12,840 nt of DNA from Zoogloeaceae bacterium (GTDB lineage: Bacteria; Pseudomonadota; Gammaproteobacteria; Burkholderiales; Rhodocyclaceae). The stretch is from positions 1 to 12,840 of the forward strand of contig SSSX01000290.1 of the NCBI GenBank assembly GCA_015657735.1, in the 5' to 3' direction. The notes beneath the pieces were generated by a model. It ran no database searches and was not told the DNA's origin. It worked only from the letters and a program-made list of their open reading frames with translations. Positions 8,123 through 12,840 of this stretch are shown piece by piece (position 1 is the stretch's first letter; each line of letters starts with the position of its first letter). Position numbers and translations under genes: made by a program.

Positions 8123-10138
8123 GTGCCTATTGTTCTCAACGAGGTGACCCTGGTCGCCGCGTTGCCTGCGCCCACCGCCAGCGTGGTGGTCGGGCCACCG
8201 CTGGTCGATCTGCTGTTTGACCAACCGGCTTCCGCCGACGCCAACTTGGTGTTCGGGGCCAACTTCATTGCGCCGCGCGACGACGTCGTGGTGCTGGCCA
8301 GCCTGCCGTTGCCGGTCGTGGCGATCAAGTTCATCCCGCCAGCGCGGGCCGCACTGCTGGCCGACCTACCTGCATTGACGGTGACCACGCTGTTGCTGCG
8401 CCCGAGCGTCCCCTTGCACGTGACCGGTGCAAGTCTTCCTGGTGTTGTGTTCTCCGGCGAGGTCAGGTACTACTCGCGCACGCAGCGACCGACAGTCGGC
8501 CAGACCGCACACCCTTGGCAGGTGGCAGCGCAGACGGAAGATGGTTCGACACAGGGCCAGCAGGACGCTGCCGCTACACCCGCAGGCTGGGACACGTTCT
8601 GGCGACGCACCTTGGGTGTTCCTCAAGGCATCGAGCACAGGTTGCCGCCGGTGCTGGCGGCAGCGCCCGAGCAACGAGGCGCTCGCCACCAGGATGCGAC
8701 CCGGCTGCAGGATTCGACGTGGTTCGCGCACCAGGAGGCCACGCGTTTTGCGGCGGCCCAAAAAGGTCTGTTCCAGAACGCAGGCCCGATACGGGATGCC
8801 ACGCGGTTCCGGCATCAGGACGGTGACCGCACCAAGCGCGCGGGGCGGGTGAGCTTTTGGCAGATTGCACGGCTGCTCACCCAGAGCCAGGGGAGTGATT
8901 TTCAGAGCACCAGCCCGTCACTCAAGGGATGGCGTGGTCGGTATCAGGACGCCGTGCCGCCACCGCCGGGGATCAGCGTCTGGGTGGTTCCACAACCGCC
9001 AGCGCTGACGCCTTGCTACACGGCGAGCGCGCATCTGCTGTTCGCCGCTTTGGCTTCAGCGGACAGCCACTTGCTGTTCGTTTGTGAACGCCACATCAAC
9101 CCACCGCCTCCCGATGGGGAGCCGGTGGTCGTTCCTGTTCGGAGGGTGTATTTCGTGATCAACAACGTGACCCTGTACCGCGTGTCGGATGGCGCGCCAG
9201 TGCCGGTGTTCAATCTCTCGCTGTCGCTCGATGCATCGTCATGGGCGTGGGGCTTCGATGCGGTGCTGCCTGCGAAAGCCGAGGCGCTGGTCGCGGGCAG
9301 CGCTTCCGGGCCTGTCGAACTCGTGGCCAGCGTCAACGGCACCCCGTTTCGCGTGCTGGCCGAAAGCATCAGCCGCGAGCGCATGTTCGGAGACACCAGC
9401 ATCCGCATCTCCGGACGAGGGCGCAACGCTGTTCTGGCCGCGCCTTACGCGCCGGTGATGACGTTCTCGAACATCGAGGGCCGCACTGCTCGGCAGTTGA
9501 TGGACGACGCGCTCACGGTCAATGGCATCCCGCTGGGCTGGACGGTCGATTGGGGCCTGACGGACTGGAACGTCCCCGCCAATGCGTTCGCTCAGCAGGG
9601 GTCGTGGATAGACGCACTGACTGCCATTGCCGGTGCTGCAGGTGGCTACTTGATTCCGCATCCCTCGGCCCAGAGCATCCGTGTGCGTCATCGCTACCCG
9701 GTAGCGCCTTGGGAATGGAGCACGGTCACGCCCGACTTCGTGTTGCCGGTCGATGCCGTCGCCCTTGAGTCGCTGCGCTGGCTGGAAAAGCCTGCGTACA
9801 ACCGCGTGTTCGTTTCCGGGCAGGACGTCGGCGTGCTCGGGCAAGTGACTCGGGCCGGGACTGCCGGAGATGTGCTGGCACCGATGGTCGTTGATCCGCT
9901 GATCACCGAGGCCGCCGCCGCGCGTCAGCGTGGCATCGCCGTGCTGGCCGACACCGGTCACCAGCTCGAGGTCAGCCTGCGCCTGCCGGTGCTCGCCGAG
10001 ACCGGAATCATCGAGCCCGGTGCGTTCGTGGAGTACCAGGACGGCAGCGTCACGCGACTGGGCATCGTCCGCGCGACCCAAGTGGAAGCCGGGTTGCCTG
10101 AGGTCTGGCAGACGCTGGGATTGCAGGTCTATGAATAA
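8123..10138 (+). CDS. Baseplate or tail hub-like protein (671 aa) with a QDATR-rich linker
   Basis: GTG start at 8123, three bases after the previous stop, with only a weak site (GGGGTAGG). Residues 1-110 are Ala/Val/Leu/Pro-rich and hydrophobic, with short repeated pieces (ANLVFGANF; later HLLFAAL and HLLFVCE at ~304-321). Residues ~185-280 are a hydrophilic linker with recurring HQDATR/QDSTW/HQEATR/RDATRFRHQD pieces. Residues ~342-671 form the main folded part: VYFVINNVTLYRV, NLSLSLDASSWAWGFDA, GRGRNAVLAAPYAP, ARQLMDDALTVNG and GSWIDALTAIAGAAGGYLIP. This succession resembles phage hub proteins of the T4 gp27/late-control-D type, which form the ring at the tail tip. The last 8 bases overlap the next gene, an OB-like protein, a pairing matching gp27-gp5-OB. 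The hub assignment is moderate; fusion of an unrelated N-terminal domain is possible. Confidence 0.55.
   Translation: MPIVLNEVTLVAALPAPTASVVVGPPLVDLLFDQPASADANLVFGANFIAPRDDVVVLASLPLPVVAIKFIPPARAALLADLPALTVTTLLLRPSVPLHVTGASLPGVVFSGEVRYYSRTQRPTVGQTAHPWQVAAQTEDGSTQGQQDAAATPAGWDTFWRRTLGVPQGIEHRLPPVLAAAPEQRGARHQDATRLQDSTWFAHQEATRFAAAQKGLFQNAGPIRDATRFRHQDGDRTKRAGRVSFWQIARLLTQSQGSDFQSTSPSLKGWRGRYQDAVPPPPGISVWVVPQPPALTPCYTASAHLLFAALASADSHLLFVCERHINPPPPDGEPVVVPVRRVYFVINNVTLYRVSDGAPVPVFNLSLSLDASSWAWGFDAVLPAKAEALVAGSASGPVELVASVNGTPFRVLAESISRERMFGDTSIRISGRGRNAVLAAPYAPVMTFSNIEGRTARQLMDDALTVNGIPLGWTVDWGLTDWNVPANAFAQQGSWIDALTAIAGAAGGYLIPHPSAQSIRVRHRYPVAPWEWSTVTPDFVLPVDAVALESLRWLEKPAYNRVFVSGQDVGVLGQVTRAGTAGDVLAPMVVDPLITEAAAARQRGIAVLADTGHQLEVSLRLPVLAETGIIEPGAFVEYQDGSVTRLGIVRATQVEAGLPEVWQTLGLQVYE
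8675..8833 (+). repeat. Degenerate QDATR peptide repeat in the hub-like protein linker
   Basis: Within residues ~185-237, variants of [HR]-[QD]-[DEA]-[AS]-T-[RW] recur: RHQDATRLQDSTWF, AHQEATRF, IRDATRFRHQDGDR. Spacing is irregular, at roughly 7 to 25 residues, and the DNA copies are not identical. Confidence 0.5.
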
Positions 10139-10352
10139 CCTCTACGAGCAGTTTCGCCAACTGATCCCCGACCCGCCGCTGCAGGCGGGCACCGTGATCG
10201 ACGTCGGCTCCGGCGTGGTCACGGTCGCATTGCCAGGTGGCGGCCGAATCAAGGCGCGGGGCTCTGCGGCCATTGGCCAGAAGGTGTTCGTGCGCGACGA
10301 CGCCATCGAAGGCATCGCCCCCAGCTTGACGCTGGAAATCATCGAGATCTAA
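10131..10352 (+). CDS. Small OB-fold-like protein after the hub gene (73 aa)
   Basis: ATG at 10131 lies inside the final codons of the hub-like gene and overlaps it by 8 bases, so expression is probably coupled. A longer in-frame reading from 9930 is rejected because it overlaps the hub gene by about 200 bases. The product is a short series of beta strands: AGTVIDVGSGVVTVALPGGG, RIKARGSAAIGQKVFVRDD, LTLEIIEI. The pattern of a strand, a VGSG turn, then a basic strand, then GQKVFVRD is what one expects of the small OB barrel found under baseplate hubs or at the base of spike proteins. No other domain is attached. Candidate roles are a spike-base or hub-capping protein. This rests on pattern and position, with moderate confidence. 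Confidence 0.55.
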   Translation: MNNLYEQFRQLIPDPPLQAGTVIDVGSGVVTVALPGGGRIKARGSAAIGQKVFVRDDAIEGIAPSLTLEIIEI

Positions 10353-10374
10353 ACCCAACTGATTCAACCCTGAG

Positions 10375-10410
10375 ACCCGCCCTGATGCTCACGCATCGGG
10401 CGGGTTTCGC
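10375..10410 (+). terminator. Rho-independent-terminator-like hairpin after the tail operon
   Basis: ACCCGCCCTGATGC (10375-10388) pairs with GCATCGGGCGGGT (10393-10405) across a TCAC loop, with one unpaired T (10383) in the left arm, followed by TTTCGCATTT rather than a pure T-run. It lies 22 bases after the tail-unit stop and 22 bases before the lysis-unit start. It may be a partial terminator separating the two units. Confidence 0.6.
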
Positions 10411-10416
10411 ATTTCT

Positions 10417-10420
10417 GGAG
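10417..10420 (+). promoter_or_regulatory. Ribosome binding site for the first lysis-cassette gene
   Basis: GGAG lies 7 bases before ATG 10428, just beyond the terminator-like hairpin. No convincing -35/-10 promoter could be read by eye in the 75-base gap at 10353-10427. Confidence 0.45.
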
Positions 10421-10427
10421 AAAGCAA

Positions 10428-10730
10428 ATGACCGAACCCGAACAACAACCCGTACTCGTCGAGAACATGCTCCTACTGCGCAAGGAGGATTTCGACGATC
10501 TGCTTGACCGTGCCGCCGAACGTGGTGCCGAGCGCTGTCTCGCCCATCTCGGATTGGAGAACGGCCACGCTGCCCGCGACATCCGGGAGCTGCGCGATCT
10601 GCTGGAGGCTTGGCGCGATGCCCGCCGCACGGCTTGGCAGACGACCATCAAGGTGGCCACCACAGGCATCCTGGCCGCGTTGCTGGTCGGTGCCGCCATC
10701 AAGCTCAAGCTGATGGGAGGCCCCCAATGA
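10428..10730 (+). CDS. One-TM phage protein resembling the DUF6127 family, first gene of the lysis cassette
   Basis: A 100-residue protein. Residues ~15-65 are charged and helical (LLLRKEDFDDLLDRAAERGA, ARDIRELRDLLEAWRDARRT). They are followed by one hydrophobic segment at ~74-94 (TTIKVATTGILAALLVGAAI) and a short basic-to-polar tail. The EDF-LLDRAAERGA and DIRELRDLLE-WR pattern matches, from memory, the uncharacterised DUF6127 family that sits before holins in prophages. It is likely an inner-membrane protein with a cytosolic N-terminal helix hairpin, acting as antiholin or holin partner. It is not a spanin by its features: no lipobox is present and the hydrophobic segment is C-terminal. The stop overlaps the holin start as ATGA, indicating translational coupling. 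Function remains inferred. Confidence 0.6.
   Translation: MTEPEQQPVLVENMLLLRKEDFDDLLDRAAERGAERCLAHLGLENGHAARDIRELRDLLEAWRDARRTAWQTTIKVATTGILAALLVGAAIKLKLMGGPQ
10715..10720 (+). promoter_or_regulatory. Strong ribosome binding site (GGGAGG) for the holin
   Basis: GGGAGG lies 6 bases before ATG 10727, inside the end of the upstream gene. It supports ATG 10727 over the in-frame ATG at 10610. Confidence 0.6.
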
Positions 10731-11203
10731 TCGAAACCCTCCTCGGAGGCCTCCTGGGCGGGGCCTTCCGTCTTGCGCCCGAAATCCTCAAGTGGCTGGA
10801 CCGCAAGGGCGAACGTGGCCATGAGCTGGCGATGCAGGACAAGGCGCTGGAGTTCGAGAAAATTCGTGGTGCGCAGCGGATGGCCGAGATCGGTGCGAGC
10901 GCCGAAGCCGCCTGGAATATCGGTGCCGTCGATGCGCTGCGCGAGGCCGTCCGCACCCAAGGTGAGAAGACCGGTGTGCGCTGGGCTGACGCGTTGTCGA
11001 TCAGCGTGCGCCCGGTAATCACCTACTGGTTCATGGCGCTGTACTGTGCGGCCACGACGGCTGCTTTCGCGGCCGCCGTCACCGCTGGCGCTGGCTGGGG
11101 CACGGCCATACTGCACGCCTGGACGGAAGCCGATCAGGCGCTGTGGGCTGGGGTTCTGAACTTCTGGTTCCTCGGGCGCGTGTTCGACCGGGTGCGCTCG
11201 TGA
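10727..11203 (+). CDS. Phage holin resembling the 3-TM GTA/phage holin family (158 aa)
   Basis: Holins make the hole that frees the endolysin into the periplasm. ATG at 10727 overlaps the preceding TGA. Residues 1-24 (LLGGLLGGAFRLAPEILKWL) form a hydrophobic/amphipathic first helix. Residues 25-90 are a charged segment (DRKGERGHELAMQDKALEFE) ending in TGVRWADAL. A hydrophobic stretch at ~96-122 (RPVITYWFMALYCAATTAAF) and another at ~138-152 (ALWAGVLNFWFLGRVFD) complete three candidate segments. The SVRP-x-x-TYW motif and overall layout match the phage/GTA three-TM holin family (PF11351) as I recall it. The basic tail RVFDRVRS may be cytosolic. Position between a DUF6127-like gene and a lysozyme supports the call. 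Confidence 0.75.
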   Translation: MIETLLGGLLGGAFRLAPEILKWLDRKGERGHELAMQDKALEFEKIRGAQRMAEIGASAEAAWNIGAVDALREAVRTQGEKTGVRWADALSISVRPVITYWFMALYCAATTAAFAAAVTAGAGWGTAILHAWTEADQALWAGVLNFWFLGRVFDRVRS

Positions 11204-11664
11204 CCGGGGTGCCGAAAACGGCCATCGAGCTGGCCAAGCGCTTCGAGGGGTTCCACCGGGTGCCGAGGACCGATCCGGGCCGCGCGCATCCGTACATCTG
11301 CCCAGCGGGCTACTGGACGATTGGCTACGGCCATCTGTGCCAGTCGACGCACCCGCCGATCACCGAGTCCGAAGCAGAAGTCCATTTGGCGCGTGACCTG
11401 CACACGGCGCTCGCAGCAACGCTGCGTTACTGCCCGGTGCTGGCCACCGAGCACGAAGGGCGGCTCGCGGCCATCGTGGACTTCACGTTCAACCTCGGGG
11501 CTGGACGGCTACAGACGTCGACGCTGAGGCGACGGATCAATCAGAGGGACTGGGCGGCGGCTGGGCAGGAACTGCGCAGATGGGTCTATGGCGGCGGGAA
11601 AGTGCTGCCGGGACTCGTCACCCGGCGGGAGGTTGAGGCGGCTTGGCTGCTTCGCAACGCCTGA
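11200..11664 (+). CDS. Phage lysozyme (endolysin), glycoside hydrolase family 24
   Basis: This enzyme cleaves the GlcNAc-MurNAc backbone of peptidoglycan after release by the holin. GTG at 11200 overlaps the holin TGA as GTGA; an in-frame ATG at 11143 lies inside the holin gene and is rejected. The length, 154 residues, is typical of the family. E16 (KRFEGF) is the catalytic acid; C34 lies where T4 lysozyme has Asp20 (CPAGYWTIGYGH), and T40 matches T4 Thr26. A conserved AAIVDFTFNLGAG segment and the C-terminal GLVTRREVEAAWL match GH24 ends. No signal peptide or N-terminal SAR-type segment is seen, so export depends on the holin. The C-for-D change is common in phage relatives of this enzyme and is not evidence of inactivation. 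Confidence 0.9.
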   Translation: MTGVPKTAIELAKRFEGFHRVPRTDPGRAHPYICPAGYWTIGYGHLCQSTHPPITESEAEVHLARDLHTALAATLRYCPVLATEHEGRLAAIVDFTFNLGAGRLQTSTLRRRINQRDWAAAGQELRRWVYGGGKVLPGLVTRREVEAAWLLRNA

Positions 11665-11744
11665 TCCCGAACCGCACGGAAGAGCTTGGCTTTAACGCCG
11701 AACAGCGCGTTCATGTCATCCACGCCAATTCGGAGCACAAGTAA
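11643..11744 (+). CDS. Possible 33-aa peptide or gene remnant between lysozyme and 96-aa gene
   Basis: A frame opens after a TGA at 11634-11636 and closes with TAA at 11742-11744, whose last base starts the next ATG (TAATG). The only start candidate seen is TTG 11643, with GGGAGG at 11627-11632 (10 bases upstream). The product would be hydrophilic, containing RTEELGFNAEQRVHVIHAN. No lipobox or TM is present, so it is not an Rz1-type spanin. The overlap with the next start suggests coupling, but a short run-on frame is a real alternative. Confidence 0.2.
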   Translation: MAASQRLIPNRTEELGFNAEQRVHVIHANSEHK

Positions 11745-12034
11745 TGAGCAATCAATTCAAAAAGGCAATCATCGACGACGTGTCCTGCCGCAGCATCGAC
11801 GAAACCTTGCAGGCAAGCCTGCTGGATTTGTTTGAGTACGCTATGAAAGCGGCTGCGACGACGCTTGTCCGCGAGGCCAAGTTCGATACGTCTGATTTCG
11901 CTACCGCCAAGGAACGAAACTGTGAGGGTTTTGCGCTACTCGTGAGCCGAGCACGCGTCGACTCACGCAACGAATGGTTTGGCGCGTTTCAGCGGGGCGA
12001 GCAGCGCCTCGATGTAATCGGCCACCTCGAGTAG
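11744..12034 (+). CDS. Hypothetical 96-aa protein with lower GC than its neighbours
   Basis: ATG at 11744 has GGAG at 11732-11735 (8-base spacing). The protein is soluble and largely helical in character: IDETLQASLLDLFEYAMKAA, TTLVREAKFDTSDFATAKE, LLVSRARVDSRNEWFGAFQR. No known domain, signal peptide or membrane segment is recognised. Hand counts of 60-base samples give GC of 34/60, 34/60 and 30/60 here (11761-11940), against 43/60 at 9241-9300 in the hub gene, so the composition breaks from the tail module. It converges on the HrgA-like gene with only 6 bases between stops and no obvious terminator. It may be a partner of that gene, a moron, or a host gene at the phage boundary. Confidence 0.55.
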   Translation: MSNQFKKAIIDDVSCRSIDETLQASLLDLFEYAMKAAATTLVREAKFDTSDFATAKERNCEGFALLVSRARVDSRNEWFGAFQRGEQRLDVIGHLE

Positions 12035-12040
12035 CCCTCT

Positions 12041-12840
12041 TCAGTCCGTCGTCTCGGGAACATCCCAATCAGCCAGCCTCGCTTCGCCGGTTTGGTAGAA
12101 CTGCTTCACCAGTTTCACGTAGTCCAGAAAATCCCGGTTTTCGGTTGCCAGCCGGTTGGCCATATCCCAATCAATCTCGTCCCGTTCACGAGCTGGGATC
12201 AAGACCTGGCTTTCTGCCGGGTTGTCGGCATCCAGTTTGATCAGGCCGATGCCGTGGGCGGCGAACAGCATTCGCAGCTCCTTGAGCGTGTCCTGGCCTT
12301 CGATTTCTGCTGCGACCAGATATCCAAAATTGGCCCACGACGAGTTGGAAACCGCCTGGAAAAAACATTCACGCACGTTCGACCGGTTGATCAGCAACTT
12401 GGCCTCGAACGACCACAGCTTGGTGCGCTTGTCGGAATACTGATTCACGCAGTCTCGCACCTCCTGGTGCCACTCAGCGCCCAAGTCCTCCATTCCGACC
12501 ACGTCCGGGTACAGCCAGCGGTTGCCGTTCGGCCCTCGCTTGTTCGATGAGCGCTTCTCGTCAATGCGCTTCGAATAGACCCCGAACTCTTCCCACAGAT
12601 ACAGCGAGAGCAGCGGGTACATCGCGTGTTCCCCGAGCTTGGCATCGCTGCTGACTGTCATAGGAGCGGCAACCACGCCCTCAGCAGCCGCAACTTCGGC
12701 GACGTCAGACTTCTCCGAGTAGTAGTACTTGCGTGGCCGACCCTCGGTGGTCTTCAACTCTGGGTGCCGTTTCTGCAAACGCGGGCGCTGCGAGCTGATT
12801 TCCGCAACCAGCTGCTGCACCAGCTCAGCGTCCGTACTAA
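12041..12840 (-). CDS. HrgA-like (COG2958-type) protein, C-terminal part, with a PD...ExK nuclease-like motif; start outside window
   Basis: Minus strand; the stop is at 12041-12043 and the reading frame is still open at the right edge, so the GTG at 12820 is not taken as the start. Numbering from that GTG gives 259 residues. The N-terminal piece (QRPRLQKRHPELKTTEGRPR then KYYYSE) looks like the end of a HARE-HTH/winged-helix domain. The rest matches my memory of HrgA/COG2958: EHAMYPLLSLYLWEEFG, RWLYPDVVGMEDL, LWSFEAKLLINRSNVRECF, FFQAVSNSSWANFGYLVAAE, LKELRMLFAAHGIGLIKLD. P105-D106, E139-x-K141 and Q155 fit the D/E-x-K restriction-endonuclease-like core. The family was first named from Helicobacter pylori, where hrgA replaces a restriction gene. 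A role in restriction or defence is an inference; the nuclease motif suggests it could cut DNA itself. Confidence 0.6.
   Translation of the reverse strand, partial: STDAELVQQLVAEISSQRPRLQKRHPELKTTEGRPRKYYYSEKSDVAEVAAAEGVVAAPMTVSSDAKLGEHAMYPLLSLYLWEEFGVYSKRIDEKRSSNKRGPNGNRWLYPDVVGMEDLGAEWHQEVRDCVNQYSDKRTKLWSFEAKLLINRSNVRECFFQAVSNSSWANFGYLVAAEIEGQDTLKELRMLFAAHGIGLIKLDADNPAESQVLIPARERDEIDWDMANRLATENRDFLDYVKLVKQFYQTGEARLADWDVPETTD

Noticed and set aside
9930..10352. 140-aa version of the OB-like protein
   Set aside because: It overlaps the hub-like gene by 209 bases and its N-terminal part is Arg/Ser/Cys-rich shadow sequence; ATG 10131 gives a compact beta protein.
10610..11203. 197-aa version of the holin
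   Set aside because: The first 39 residues lie within the DUF6127-like gene in another frame; GGGAGG precedes ATG 10727.
11143..11664. 173-aa version of the lysozyme
   Set aside because: The upstream 19 residues overlap the holin gene; GTG 11200 fits the standard family N-terminus and forms a GTGA overlap.
11665..11743. Spanin or attachment site in the gap after the lysozyme
   Set aside because: No lipobox, TM segment or tRNA-like 3' end is present in this stretch; a core repeat cannot be tested without the other phage end.
12041..12820. HrgA-like gene starting at GTG 12820
   Set aside because: The frame remains open to the right edge, and the first in-window residues look like the middle of a winged-helix domain, so the true start is probably outside the window.
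1..12840. CRISPR array, tRNA, rRNA or insertion sequence
   Set aside because: No spaced direct repeats, tRNA-like cloverleaf, rRNA segment or transposase was seen on reading by eye; a computational scan was not possible.

Overview
The window is the late structural and lysis end of a tailed-phage genome, most likely a prophage, in a high-GC proteobacterium. I infer a beta- or gammaproteobacterium (Burkholderiales- or Pseudomonas-like) from GC content, codon choice and protein style; no host marker gene is present. Terminase, capsid, integrase and att sites are not in view, so I cannot tell an intact prophage from a remnant, a tailocin or a gene-transfer agent.

Positions 3-10352, plus strand, are one tightly packed tail transcription unit. 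In order it encodes: the C-terminal part of a tape measure protein; a 135-aa protein in the distal-tail position; a 1187-aa beta-repeat protein; a 423-aa Trp/Tyr/Gly-rich protein; a 361-aa protein with a lectin-like front and a transthyretin-like end; a 131-aa beta-rich protein; a 671-aa baseplate-hub-like protein; and a 73-aa OB-like protein. Genes touch or overlap (GTGA junction at 7724, 8-base overlap at 10131). The order fits construction of the tail tip: tape measure, distal ring, fibre or tip proteins, hub and hub cap.

Positions 10375-10410 hold a terminator-like hairpin between the tail unit and the lysis unit. Positions 10428-11664 are the lysis cassette: a one-TM protein resembling the DUF6127 family, a holin resembling the 3-TM GTA/phage holins, and a GH24 lysozyme with a Glu-Cys-Thr active-site triad. 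They are joined by ATGA and GTGA overlaps. No spanin gene is recognisable.

Positions 11665-12840 differ. GC falls from roughly 67-72% in sampled tail stretches to roughly 50-57%. A 96-aa orphan gene on the plus strand converges on a minus-strand gene that runs off the right edge and encodes an HrgA-like (COG2958-type) protein. That protein carries a PD...ExK...Q motif set typical of restriction-endonuclease-like folds. This end looks like an acquired cargo (moron/defence) segment or the phage-host boundary, and is the part most worth following up.
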